A stretch of 64,000 nucleotides of DNA from the NCBI RefSeq assembly GCF_900178005.1, contig NZ_FXBS01000004.1:1-64000 (forward strand). Direction: 5' to 3'. Each line of letters starts with the position of its first letter. Within the stretch, counting starts at the first letter, position 1. Below the pieces are notes generated by a model that did not search any database, was not told the DNA's origin, and saw nothing but the letters and a program-made list of their open reading frames with translations. Position numbers and translations under genes: made by a program. Positions 17,442 to 25,296 of this stretch are shown here, one piece after another. The stretch is from Tuberibacillus sp. Marseille-P3662. Lineage in GTDB: Bacteria > Bacillota > Bacilli > Bacillales > Sporolactobacillaceae.

Positions 17442-17624
17442 CATCTTTTTCAGACCATTCATATTTTCAAGCCTTGATTTAATATTTAAACCAAACTTGC
17501 CATCCTTTACTCTTAATTTTGGCAAATATGGTGCGTCCATGATGTCACTATGTGTTCCTCTTGATATTTGTCCAAGTGTGATGCCACAATCCCTACGCCC
17601 TTTAAAATCGTTTAAGTTGACAGT
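17436..17624 (-). pseudogene. Possible remnant of an unidentified gene
   Basis: The minus strand has an open frame of about 62 codons with no start codon or ribosome site, containing segments such as GITLGQISRGTHSDIMDAPY and LPKLRVKDGKFGLNIKSRLE. Its composition looks protein-like, but I do not recognise the family. It fills the space between the two divergent riboswitch promoters; its stop overlaps the thi -35 box and its far end meets the -35 box of the TerC gene. It could be the tail of a lost gene, or chance. Confidence 0.35.
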
Positions 17625-17650
17625 TCATCGTTATTCCCTTATGCTATAAT
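17617..17650 (+). promoter_or_regulatory. Promoter of the riboswitch-TerC unit
   Basis: TTGACA (17617-17622) is followed after 17 bp by TATGCT (17640-17645); a perfect TATAAT overlaps it at 17645-17650 with a less favourable 22-bp spacing. It lies about 35 bp before the yybP-ykoY element. Confidence 0.6.
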
Positions 17651-17683
17651 CAGCTTATCAGAACTGAATAACCTTTTGTTGTC

Positions 17684-17794
17684 AAAGGGGAGTAGCTTAA
17701 CAATAACGGTCGTCATTACGGGATCAAACCCCGGCCGTCATTGGCAACTGTTTGAGTTGTTAGCAAGACCTTTGCCTATATTTGGGTAAAGGTC
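17684..17794 (+). promoter_or_regulatory. yybP-ykoY (Mn2+-sensing) riboswitch
   Basis: The conserved core is present: AAAGGGGAGTAGC at the 5' side and AGCAAGACCTTT at the 3' side, which pair to form P1, with two internal arms between. This class senses Mn2+ and commonly precedes TerC-family and P-type ATPase genes. The 3' side continues into alternating complementary segments that form the expression platform (see the terminator entry). Confidence 0.92.
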
Positions 17795-17810
17795 TAATTT
17801 GGTGTTGAAT

Positions 17811-17844
17811 GCCTTTGCCCAAAATTGGGTAAAGGTATTTTTTT
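17811..17844 (+). terminator. Riboswitch-controlled terminator of the TerC gene
   Basis: GCCTTTGCCC (17811-17820) pairs with GGGTAAAGGT (17827-17836), followed by seven T. The same sequences occur just upstream as GACCTTTGCC (17767-17776) and GGGTAAAGGTC (17784-17794), so segments A/B and C/D pair when P1 is open (off), while B can pair with C when P1 holds A (on). Confidence 0.9.
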
Positions 17845-17879
17845 ATGTACAAACTACGTCTGATGAAGGGAGTATCGAT

Positions 17880-18677
17880 ATGGACTCAATTTGGCTTGAA
17901 TATGGTTGGACTTTGTTAATATTAATCGGTTTAGAGGGGATCCTATCAGCTGACAATGCCCTCGTTCTAGCGATCATAGCAAAACACTTACCGGACAAAC
18001 AAAAAAAACACGCCATTGACTATGGCATCTACATGGCGTTTGTTTTCCGATTCATCTCCATTTTTCTTATATCATTTTTGACAGATATTTGGCAAGTTCA
18101 GGCCATCGGTGCAGCATATCTTATTTACTTAGGCGGCAAACATGTTTATGGTAACTTCTTTAGTTCAGAAAAAGAACACGAAGAAGATAATGAAAATAAA
18201 AAAGGAGCCGGTTTTTGGACAACAGTAGCCAAAATTGGCATAGCGGACATTGCTTTTGCTATTGACTCCATTCTGGCAGCTGTCGCCCTTGCTGTCACAT
18301 TGCCACCAACTCCACTGCCACGGTTTGGTGGTATGGATGGTGGACAATTTGCAATTATCGTGGCTGCAACAGTAGCAGGACTTATTTTAATTAAGTTCGC
18401 AGCGAATTGGTTTGTGAGACTTCTTGACAAACGTCCCGGTCTAGAAACAACCGCTTACATGATCGTTGCATGGGTCGGTGTCAAACTAGCTGTTATTACA
18501 CTCGCACATCCGAGCATCGGCGTATTAAATGAACATTTCGTACACAGTACAGCTTGGAAACTAACCTTCTGGGGTGTTCTAATCGTAATTGCGGTTGGCG
18601 GATGGTTTTTGTCAGGAAGAAAGTCACCTGACCAAGGCGAAGACACCCCATCGTCTTCAAACCGTTCAGAACCTTAG
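17880..18677 (+). CDS. TerC family membrane protein, YkoY-like
   Basis: An integral membrane protein of 265 residues with about seven hydrophobic segments. The TerC signatures are GLEGILSADNALVLAII in the first helix pair and IADIAFAIDSILAA in the second half; the acidic DN/DS pairs sit within the membrane. TerC proteins are linked to Mn2+ export and metal loading of exported enzymes. Met28 of the longest frame is the start: GAAGGGAG precedes it, and the longer frame would run through the riboswitch terminator. Regulation is by the yybP-ykoY element. A second, shorter TerC protein (YjbE) is encoded at 51462. Confidence 0.92.
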   Translation: MDSIWLEYGWTLLILIGLEGILSADNALVLAIIAKHLPDKQKKHAIDYGIYMAFVFRFISIFLISFLTDIWQVQAIGAAYLIYLGGKHVYGNFFSSEKEHEEDNENKKGAGFWTTVAKIGIADIAFAIDSILAAVALAVTLPPTPLPRFGGMDGGQFAIIVAATVAGLILIKFAANWFVRLLDKRPGLETTAYMIVAWVGVKLAVITLAHPSIGVLNEHFVHSTAWKLTFWGVLIVIAVGGWFLSGRKSPDQGEDTPSSSNRSEP

Positions 18678-18710
18678 GTAATCTCCAGTGTATAAGATGA
18701 TAGCTAAGAA

Positions 18711-18740
18711 AGCGAGTCCCTTTGTTGGACTCGCTTTAAT
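18711..18740 (+). terminator. Terminator of the TerC gene
   Basis: A perfect stem AGCGAGTCC/GGACTCGCT with an 8-base loop follows the stop codon by 33 bp and precedes a short T stretch. It also faces the convergent sspP gene. Confidence 0.8.
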
Positions 18741-18748
18741 TGGATGAT

Positions 18749-18862
18749 TTAACTGCCTTCACCATGGTTGTTACGCGAATGGTTATGATTCTTGACTTTT
18801 TTTGAACCACTAAGCGGTTCAGGTTGATGGCCCTTGCGTTCGGGATGCTTTTTGTGTGCCAA
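18749..18862 (-). CDS. sspP: Small acid-soluble spore protein P
   Basis: A 37-residue basic, His/Lys/Asn-rich protein with the segment HQPEPLSGSKKVKNHNHSR, which matches the SspP family (B. subtilis QPEPLSGSKKVKNRNHTR). These minor SASPs accumulate in the forespore. The start is TTG, set by AGGAGG 8 bases upstream; no ATG exists in frame. It is an isolated gene convergent with the TerC gene, and forespore (sigma-G) expression is expected from the family, although I could not define a promoter. Confidence 0.9.
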   Translation of the reverse strand: MAHKKHPERKGHQPEPLSGSKKVKNHNHSRNNHGEGS

Positions 18863-18928
18863 AACCTTAACCTCCTTTCCTTGTTGCAAATTAGTCTTTG
18901 CGGTTAAGTCAAGGTTTATGAATCATCA

Positions 18929-19510
18929 TCATTCGTCCCGCTTCTTCTTACCAATGGGACCAAATCGGCACTTTTCAGCCATCCAGTGAGCTATTAAATA
19001 GATTAAAACATAAATCGGAACCGAGTACCACATGTGCCAACCCTTGGATACATAAAAGCCAAGCAACTTAAAAATTACCTCAGCTACCACACCACTTACA
19101 ACGCCAAAAAACACACCTTTTAGCCAAGGATTGAGATGGGGTTTGAATTGTAGAAGCAACATAACGAATATTGGGATCAAAGAAATATCCCAAGGAACAT
19201 AAGCAGGAATGGTCGGTAAGGCTTTACCTGCATAGTACCATAGACCCAATGCCGTTCCCAGAAAGTCCATATAGGAAGCGATTATGATGACCAAACATCC
19301 GGCAAATAAAATTCGTCCGAAATTCTGTTTATCACATACCCAGAACCAAACAATCCAAGGAAAAATCGTCAATATGACTGAAATCCAGAAATCCCAATGA
19401 AACAGCGTATGATCGATCCAGTAATCAAGCATATCTGCTTGCAGTTGATGAAACCTTTGATAATATCGATCAACAAACTGGACAGCACCTTTGTTAATAA
19501 TCGGTTCCAT
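18929..19510 (-). CDS. CBO0543-family membrane protein
   Basis: A 193-residue protein with five predicted membrane segments. Features typical of the CBO0543 family of spore-former membrane proteins are the WDFW segment near the first helix, MDFLGTALGLWYY in the middle, and the PYVPWDISLIPI-like motif (seen as AYVPWDISLIPIFVMLLL). The biochemical role of the family is unknown. It has a good GAGGTG ribosome site and is followed by sspP on the same strand. A second member is encoded at 26691. Confidence 0.75.
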   Translation of the reverse strand: MEPIINKGAVQFVDRYYQRFHQLQADMLDYWIDHTLFHWDFWISVILTIFPWIVWFWVCDKQNFGRILFAGCLVIIIASYMDFLGTALGLWYYAGKALPTIPAYVPWDISLIPIFVMLLLQFKPHLNPWLKGVFFGVVSGVVAEVIFKLLGFYVSKGWHMWYSVPIYVLIYLIAHWMAEKCRFGPIGKKKRDE

Positions 19511-19751
19511 CTTATTAACACCTCATCACGCAAAGCCACTATTTGCTATTAGTTTCACTCGTCAATGAATCAGATATACTTCAACCCCCTATAAACATCC
19601 CTTAAACAAAGATAGATTCTTACAGACTCAATAGTCATCATTCGACTCGACATGGCAAAATATTTCCTGAGAAATAACGAAACAACCCTCTCTAAACGGT
19701 GACTGTTGAATTTTGTTATTTTTAACTTTAATCCTTATGTTAAATTTCGCA

Positions 19752-19787
19752 AAGAAAGTGCTCCCTGATTAAAGCAAGGAGCACTGT
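19752..19787 (-). terminator. Terminator of the CPA1 antiporter gene
   Basis: On the minus strand AGTGCTCC/GGAGCACT with a 13-base loop is followed by TTTCTTT, starting 6 bp past the antiporter stop codon. The other 230 bp up to the CBO0543 gene show no further feature. Confidence 0.8.
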
Positions 19788-19792
19788 GTTCA

Positions 19793-21370
19793 CTATTCAT
19801 CCTTTGAATCGATTTCTTCTACTTTTTCAATGATGGTCCGTTTATGTTTATCACCAATTTTATTATTAATGATGTCTCTATTAATCAATTCATTAACAGC
19901 ATCATGCTCTTCATAATATAGTTGCCTGCGGGCGTCATGTATTTGCTCGGCCTCAATCTCGGGGTAAGCGTCATACAGTCGACTCAGTTCTTCATGGTAG
20001 GCATCCAGTTCGTTTTGGTATTGCTCTTTGAGATCATTATAGACATCGCCTGCGACGAATGAAGCCGCCCGCATCTCCTCTAATTTTTCCTTGGCTTTAT
20101 CAATCCGATGAATATGAGCAATCGCATTATCATAATCTTCGACCCCCTGTGACGGCTTTACGACACGGAGCCATTTAATCAGCGGATCCAATGTTAAGGT
20201 TTGAACAACTAAGGAAAAAACGACAACACTAAAGGTTAAAATAATAATTTCATCTTTCATGATAAAATCAGCCGGCAAACTGAGCGCCAAAGCGACAGAA
20301 AGACTTCCTCGCAAACCGCCCCAATTCACAACATGCTTCCATTTAAGCGGCACCTTCACAAAGCTTAAGCTTAGATAGACAGCGATACAACGAGTCACAA
20401 GCACAATCAAAATAGCACCGACAATTAAAAACCAATCTTGAGAGAAGTTAAAAGAAATTCTGTTAATTTGTAACCCAACCATAAAGAAGATGATGGAGTT
20501 AGCAATCAGTGCAATAACGTCCCAGAAGTTTTTAATACTCATTTTAGTTAATGGGGTCATACCCACTTTGGTTCCATAAGAACCGTAAATAATACCGGAA
20601 ACCGCGACCGCAATCACACCGCTAAGTTGAAAGTGCTCAGCCGTGAAGTAGATACCGAAGAACATAATAAACGAGAAGACAATCTCCAAAGGATAATCAT
20701 CAAACAATCTTGTTAAATGAGAAAAAACAAACCCAGCTAAAGCACCAATAAGGAAGCCGCCAATCGCAAATTGCAAAAACATTAAGATGCCTTCACCAAG
20801 ACCAGCCCATCCCATGGCTATGTATTCCAATAAATAGATAGAAGAAATTTTAAATAATACGACGGCAATACCATCGTTAAACAACGACTCTCCTTCTAAG
20901 ATGGTCGTTAATTTACGATTAACGCCTTTTGTCTGAAAAATAGAAATCACGCTAATCGGATCTGTTGCCGCCATTAAAGCACCGAAAACAAACGCCACCT
21001 GTAAGGGCAAATCAAGCACCAAGTACATTAAAGCACCAACAATGATGTAAGACAGGAATGTGCCGCCAAAGGCAAGGAATAGAATCGGCTTGCGGTTATC
21101 ATTAAGATGTCTAAAAGGCATTTTAATCGTCGCTTCACCTAAAATAACCGGTAAAAAAATCGAAATAATAATGACTTGAAAAACTGAAGAGGTGTTAACA
21201 AAATCATAAACTTTTTCCAAAGGCTCGATGTGAACCATTCCTAGAGCGAGTCCGGCAATCACAAGCGCGATCGTATAAGGCAGATCAAAGTATTTAGCGA
21301 TTGCTGTTACGCCAATAGCCATACTCAGTAGTAGAATAATTTGGATAAAAACTTCGTTAAATGCGTGCAT
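19793..21370 (-). CDS. CPA1-family Na+/H+ antiporter
   Basis: A 525-residue cation:proton antiporter with about 12 membrane segments in the first 400 residues. CPA1 hallmarks are AATDPISVISIFQ and GESLFNDGIAVVLF, the latter holding the membrane-embedded ND pair needed for cation exchange, and WGGLRGSLSVALALSLP. The last 120 residues form a charged, helical cytoplasmic tail ending KVEEIDSKDE that may be regulatory. It follows the EamA transporter gene by 59 bp on the same strand with a possible shared transcript, and ends at a terminator. Which ion it exports cannot be decided here. Confidence 0.9.
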   Translation of the reverse strand: MHAFNEVFIQIILLLSMAIGVTAIAKYFDLPYTIALVIAGLALGMVHIEPLEKVYDFVNTSSVFQVIIISIFLPVILGEATIKMPFRHLNDNRKPILFLAFGGTFLSYIIVGALMYLVLDLPLQVAFVFGALMAATDPISVISIFQTKGVNRKLTTILEGESLFNDGIAVVLFKISSIYLLEYIAMGWAGLGEGILMFLQFAIGGFLIGALAGFVFSHLTRLFDDYPLEIVFSFIMFFGIYFTAEHFQLSGVIAVAVSGIIYGSYGTKVGMTPLTKMSIKNFWDVIALIANSIIFFMVGLQINRISFNFSQDWFLIVGAILIVLVTRCIAVYLSLSFVKVPLKWKHVVNWGGLRGSLSVALALSLPADFIMKDEIIILTFSVVVFSLVVQTLTLDPLIKWLRVVKPSQGVEDYDNAIAHIHRIDKAKEKLEEMRAASFVAGDVYNDLKEQYQNELDAYHEELSRLYDAYPEIEAEQIHDARRQLYYEEHDAVNELINRDIINNKIGDKHKRTIIEKVEEIDSKDE

Positions 21371-21429
21371 GCCATCATCCTATCCATTGTTGATTCACTA
21401 AGATTCATGATTGCCGAAACCGACCTTTC

Positions 21430-22356
21430 TTATCCTTTTAGCGTTCCAACGGATGAAGTCGTTCCTGCATCATTCTTCTTCCTTCTATATAAACCTGTTG
21501 TCATAAGAATAGCGACTAAAATACAGAGCATACCGGCTCCTTGCCAGTAGCTTAAATGATTCCTGAAGACGAGCACACCAATAATGATTGCGACAACAGG
21601 TTCAATAGTAGCTAAAATCGACGCCCGGCTTGATTCAATCAATGAGAGACCGTATGTATAAAGAATATAAGCCAGACACGTCGGTATCAGAGCTAAACCC
21701 AAACTTAATAACATCACGTCTCCAGTTAAAACAACATCAAGTTTTTGCCATAGACCGCCTGTAGGAACCATGAACAGACTGGCAAAGACAAAAGAGTAAG
21801 TTGTGATTGTCAATGTCGAATACCGTTCGCCCATATACTTGCCAAAAATACTATACAATGCATAACAGAAACCCGATGCTAAACCAATCAGTACAGCTGA
21901 CCATGACATATTAACTTTTAAACTGGGAAATAGACCGACAACAAACCCACAGCCAATCAATGTCACCAGTAAGGCGATGATTTTCATCTTGCTAAGCCTT
22001 TCTTTAAATAAAAGATAGGACATCACTGTGACAAACATCGGCCCCGTATACAACAAGGTCACTGCCAGTGATAATGACACTTGATCAATCACCGTAAAGT
22101 AGCACCAGTTGAAAAAGACAATACTTAAAATACCTGTTCCAACAAAGAAAAAACTATCCTGCCAACGGATTTTTAATAACCTTGGGTTAAATGCACCTAA
22201 ATAAACAATCATTAACAAACCTGAGCTGATAACCCGAATAGCCACCACATTCCAAGCCGATAGACCGTAGGCATATAAAGGCTGAACAAACAAACCAATT
22301 AAACCCCAACACGCCGCACCTGTTATGGCCAATACATAGGCCTTTTTCCTATCCAT
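21430..22356 (-). CDS. EamA-family (DMT superfamily) transporter
   Basis: A 308-residue protein with ten hydrophobic segments in two EamA repeats (about residues 8-140 and 155-290). The first begins LAITGAACWGLIGLFVQPLY, and the repeat end ESSRASILATIEPVVAIIIGV is the family signature. Members export amino acids, metabolites or drugs; the substrate is unknown. The ribosome site GGGAGG is clear. It lies upstream of the antiporter on the same strand and divergent from the YjcZ gene. Confidence 0.88.
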   Translation of the reverse strand: MDRKKAYVLAITGAACWGLIGLFVQPLYAYGLSAWNVVAIRVISSGLLMIVYLGAFNPRLLKIRWQDSFFFVGTGILSIVFFNWCYFTVIDQVSLSLAVTLLYTGPMFVTVMSYLLFKERLSKMKIIALLVTLIGCGFVVGLFPSLKVNMSWSAVLIGLASGFCYALYSIFGKYMGERYSTLTITTYSFVFASLFMVPTGGLWQKLDVVLTGDVMLLSLGLALIPTCLAYILYTYGLSLIESSRASILATIEPVVAIIIGVLVFRNHLSYWQGAGMLCILVAILMTTGLYRRKKNDAGTTSSVGTLKG

Positions 22357-22509
22357 GACTATCCTCCCATACCATTAAAATCCCCTTTCCCTATTATTTG
22401 ACTATTTTAACATAATTGAATCCGAAATCTGAATGATGCCTGATTAGACGGGCTCCTGCTGAATTTGCCCGAACCCGTAACATGTGTCGATGCAAATGTC
22501 GATCACACA

Positions 22510-22517
22510 CATAAGAT
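22510..22517 (+). promoter_or_regulatory. Possible sigma-K -10 element of the first YjcZ gene
   Basis: CATAAGAT matches the sigma-K -10 pattern CATAnnnT. It begins 43 bases before the ATG, exactly the distance of CATATGAT before the second YjcZ-type gene at 24436. No convincing AC -35 element is seen here. Confidence 0.4.
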
Positions 22518-22552
22518 GTCATTGAAACCATTAAAAAGGAGTGTTTCTGATT

Positions 22553-22726
22553 ATGGGTTACTTTGGCGGTTACGGATCTGGATTTGGCGGCTACGGTGGT
22601 GGCGGCTACGGTGGTAGCAGCTGCGGTGGTGGATGCCACGGCGGCGGAGGCGCTGGTGGCGGTTTTGCCATTATCGTCGTTCTGTTCATCTTACTCATCA
22701 TTGTTGGTGTCACTTACGTTCAATAA
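22553..22726 (+). CDS. YjcZ-family sporulation protein
   Basis: A 57-residue protein: a Gly/Tyr/Ser-rich N-terminus (repeats of GGYGGGG type with a CGGGCHGGGG stretch) followed by one membrane segment with the family signature FAIIVVLFILLIIVG, ending VTYVQ. YjcZ proteins are tiny sporulation membrane proteins of unknown mechanism. The start is the ATG after AAAAAGGAG. The gene is monocistronic with its own terminator. Its C-terminal half is nearly identical to that of the protein at 24436, indicating duplication. Confidence 0.9.
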   Translation: MGYFGGYGSGFGGYGGGGYGGSSCGGGCHGGGGAGGGFAIIVVLFILLIIVGVTYVQ

Positions 22727-22736
22727 ATATTTAGTA

Positions 22737-22772
22737 AGGCTGTTCCAACTTTCGGAACAGCCTCGTTTTTTG
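22737..22772 (+). terminator. Terminator of the first YjcZ gene
   Basis: The stem AGGCTGTTCC/GGAACAGCCT with a 7-base loop is followed by CGTTTTTT. Confidence 0.92.
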
Positions 22773-22857
22773 GTAAAAAACGCAAAATACAGTCATAATC
22801 CCCCAATTAAGTTAATACAGTGAAATGGAATTGATTAAAAACCGGAGGGGATAGGAT

Positions 22858-24342
22858 TTGGAACCAGCATTTTCAAAAATGACTCAATACCGGCAGGACG
22901 AGCGATCAATCATAAGGAATGGTTTACCGAAGACGCCGAAACCCAAAGACGTTATCATCGTTGGTGCAGGTATGTCAGGACTGGTTTCAGCTTCATTATT
23001 AAAGGAAGCCGGGCATCGTGTCACTCTGCTTGAAGCATCAGATCGAATCGGCGGACGCGTCATGACTAAGTATGCCCCGTTCTCGGATGGTCTTTATATG
23101 GAAGCAGGGGCTATGCGCATTCCAATCGACCATAGGTTAGTTTGGGAATATATCCAAAAGTTCAACCTCCCCATTAACCGCTTTATCAACGCCACAGCCA
23201 ATGATCTGATATATGTCAATGGTGTCAAAACACGTTGGAAAAATTACGAACAGAATCCCAGCTTATTGGGCTATCCTGTAGCAAACCATGAACAAGGAAT
23301 AACTGCTTCAGAACTTGTAGAATATGCTGTCCAACCGTTTTTAACACAGTTCAGGCAAACCCCTCCCCATCTCCGTCATCACATGAAAACAGCCTTTGAC
23401 CAATACTCGTTTGCGAACTATTTTCGCTACAATCCATACGGAAGGAGCTTATCTCCGGCCGCCATTGAAATGATTGAACAGCTTCTTGCCGTTGATGGAT
23501 TTCCGGAATTATCTTTTATTGAAATTTTATTCGAATTGTTTACGACCGTTTTTAATCCTGACACACAGTTTTATGAAATCACCGGGGGAAATGAGCGTCT
23601 CCCTGCTTCATTTTATCCGCAGCTTAAAGACAGTCTATATTTCAATCACTGTGTCAAAAAGATCAGTCAAAACGCCGGCCGTATGACGATTGCCGCTCAA
23701 AACACACAATCTGGATATCTTGAACACTTTTCTGCTGACAAAGTTGTCATGACCCTTCCATTTTCCATCCTTAAATTTGTGCAATTCGATCCTATAGACG
23801 TGCTATCTTACAAAAAACGCACCGCGATCCATAGTCTGCATTATGTACCCTCGACGAAAATCGGTATTGAATTCAATCAACGCTTTTGGGAGAAAGACGG
23901 TATCTATGGTGGAAAAATGGTCACCGATCTTCCAACGCGCTTCACCATCTATCCAAGTCATGACCTTGGATCAAACGGTTCAGGCGTTGTTATCGCGAGT
24001 TATACTTGGGAAGACGACAGTACCCCATGGGCTAGTCTTTCTGAACATGAACAAATCATTCAAGCTTTGAAGATTTTAGCAGAGGTTCACGGTGATCAAG
24101 TATATGAAAGCTTTGTCAATGGCGTGGTGCAAAATTGGGGCAATCACCCGTATTCCGGAGGTGGTTTTACTTTTTTTAAACCTAATCAACGATCAGAATT
24201 AGGGCCACATCTATCTGCACGGGAAAATCACATTCATTTCGCCGGAGAACATACATCAGATTATCATGGCTGGATTGAAGGCGCGATACAGTCTGGAATT
24301 CGTGCTGCCATTGAAATCAACTCAGGAGAGACAATGTATTAA
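22858..24342 (+). CDS. Flavin monoamine/L-amino acid oxidase family protein
   Basis: A 494-residue FAD enzyme. The Rossmann motif VIIVGAGMSGLVSASLLKEA lies near residues 32-51 followed by the GG-doublet RIGGRVMT, and the C-terminal FAD segment is HFAGEHTSDYHGWIEGAIQSG. This is the layout of L-amino acid and monoamine oxidases such as B. subtilis YobN. The start is TTG, fixed by GGAGGGG 7 bases upstream; an ATG seven codons on lacks such a site. It lies between two YjcZ-type genes, so a sporulation-linked role is possible but unproven. The substrate is unknown. Confidence 0.85.
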   Translation: MEPAFSKMTQYRQDERSIIRNGLPKTPKPKDVIIVGAGMSGLVSASLLKEAGHRVTLLEASDRIGGRVMTKYAPFSDGLYMEAGAMRIPIDHRLVWEYIQKFNLPINRFINATANDLIYVNGVKTRWKNYEQNPSLLGYPVANHEQGITASELVEYAVQPFLTQFRQTPPHLRHHMKTAFDQYSFANYFRYNPYGRSLSPAAIEMIEQLLAVDGFPELSFIEILFELFTTVFNPDTQFYEITGGNERLPASFYPQLKDSLYFNHCVKKISQNAGRMTIAAQNTQSGYLEHFSADKVVMTLPFSILKFVQFDPIDVLSYKKRTAIHSLHYVPSTKIGIEFNQRFWEKDGIYGGKMVTDLPTRFTIYPSHDLGSNGSGVVIASYTWEDDSTPWASLSEHEQIIQALKILAEVHGDQVYESFVNGVVQNWGNHPYSGGGFTFFKPNQRSELGPHLSARENHIHFAGEHTSDYHGWIEGAIQSGIRAAIEINSGETMY

Positions 24343-24392
24343 AAAAATAGTAGCTGTCAGGATATTCACCCATACACACTTAGATATCTAGT

Positions 24393-24400
24393 CATATGAT
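24393..24400 (+). promoter_or_regulatory. Possible sigma-K -10 element of the repeat-bearing YjcZ gene
   Basis: CATATGAT fits the CATAnnnT pattern and, as for the paralogue at 22553, starts 43 bases before the ATG. An AC pair 15 bp upstream could serve as the -35 element. Confidence 0.45.
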
Positions 24401-24435
24401 GTAATGTAACTTGACTAAAGGGAGTGTGAGTCAAC

Positions 24436-24798
24436 ATGGTAGGACCATATAGACACGGAGCTAATGAATCATTTGGCGCAAACGCAGGTTTTGGTGGTAA
24501 TCCAATGTACGGAGCTAACGCAGGATTCGGTGGCAATCCAATGCATGGAGCTAACGCTGGATTCGGTGGCAATCCAATGTATGGAGCCAATGCTGGATTC
24601 GGTGGCAATCCAATGTACGGAGCTAACGCTGAGTTTGGAGGCAATCCGATGCACGGTGCTAATGCCCCATATACTGCAAACATGTCGTGCGGAGCCAAAT
24701 CTCATTGCGGCAACTATGGCGGTGGAGGGAACACATTTGCATTAATTGTCGTTCTTTTCATCCTTTTAATCATTGTCGGTACAGCTTACGTTTGTTAA
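24436..24798 (+). CDS. YjcZ-type sporulation protein with 12-residue repeats
   Basis: A 120-residue protein. Residues about 15-78 are five tandem copies of a 12-residue unit, GFGGNPMYGANA with small variations; then comes a short Cys-containing linker (MSCGAKSHCGNYGGGGN) and a single membrane segment FALIVVLFILLIIVGTAYVC matching the YjcZ family tail. The Gly/Asn-rich repeats resemble low-complexity spore coat polymers. It is preceded by GGGAGTG and a probable sigma-K -10 element. Compared with the neighbouring 57-residue paralogue it has gained the repeat domain. The topology (repeats outside or inside) is not determined. Confidence 0.85.
   Translation: MVGPYRHGANESFGANAGFGGNPMYGANAGFGGNPMHGANAGFGGNPMYGANAGFGGNPMYGANAEFGGNPMHGANAPYTANMSCGAKSHCGNYGGGGNTFALIVVLFILLIIVGTAYVC
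24484..24663 (+). repeat. 36-bp tandem repeat inside the YjcZ-type gene
   Basis: Five in-frame units of 36 bp; the AATCC(A/G)ATG core begins at 24499, 24535, 24571, 24607 and 24643. Units differ at a few bases, mostly third positions, so they are not a recent identical expansion. Confidence 0.92.
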
Positions 24799-24808
24799 TA
24801 ACACATTG

Positions 24809-24842
24809 TAGGAGACCGGATCCCTTCCGAGTCTCCTATTAC
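24809..24842 (+). terminator. Weak terminator of the repeat-bearing YjcZ gene
   Basis: The stem TAGGAGAC/GTCTCCTA has a 14-base loop but is followed only by TTACAT, so termination would be inefficient. Confidence 0.5.
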
Positions 24843-24906
24843 ATATGGCGGACGGATAGGTCCGATTTCAGCTGGACAAGCTATCTTAATAATAGGAGGT
24901 GGAAAA

Positions 24907-25260
24907 ATGAATCTTGTTCTAAAATTGGTTTGGTTTTCAGTTACATTGATTCTAGCTGATTTATATCTTGAAAATTTAGATTATAACAGTATTTATCAAC
25001 CCATTATTGTTAGTATTGTTCTAGCCATCGTAGGTGTTTTTATGGAAAGGTCGATGTTGAGTGATCATACGTTTTGGCGATCGCTTATTGCAGATTACAT
25101 TACCGCCGTTGTGATTGTCTACGCATCAGGTTTCTTTCTACCCTATGCGGCAATTGATATTTATGGAGCATTGTACGGGGCTGCCTTCCTAGGATTAATG
25201 GAGTATATCATGCATCGATGGCTCCTCCGGACAGACCGCATCAATCAGTCCCCAGCCTAG
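24907..25260 (+). CDS. DUF2512-family membrane protein (YndM-like)
   Basis: A 117-residue protein with four hydrophobic segments. The start LVLKLVWFSVTLILADLYL and the Asp-Phe-Trp-rich middle (DHTFWRSLIADYITAVVIVY) resemble the DUF2512/YndM family of small Bacillus membrane proteins, often spore-associated; no biochemical role is known. AGGAGGTG lies 6 bases before the ATG. It ends at a strong terminator that overlaps the 3' end of the convergent SGNH gene. Confidence 0.75.
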   Translation: MNLVLKLVWFSVTLILADLYLENLDYNSIYQPIIVSIVLAIVGVFMERSMLSDHTFWRSLIADYITAVVIVYASGFFLPYAAIDIYGALYGAAFLGLMEYIMHRWLLRTDRINQSPA

Positions 25261-25261
25261 A

Positions 25262-25296
25262 ACATGCCGGCTAGAAGCCGGCGTGTTCTTTTTTGT
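25262..25296 (+). terminator. Terminator of the DUF2512 gene
   Basis: The stem AACATGCCGGC/GCCGGCGTGTT is followed by CTTTTTT. It lies within the last codons of the convergent SGNH hydrolase gene. Confidence 0.9.

Noticed and set aside
24366-24745. Antisense and alternate-frame open frames across the YjcZ-type repeat gene (for example APYIGLPPNPAL repeats)
   Set aside because: Shadows of a repetitive coding sequence; only the plus frame with the YjcZ tail, ribosome site and promoter is supported.
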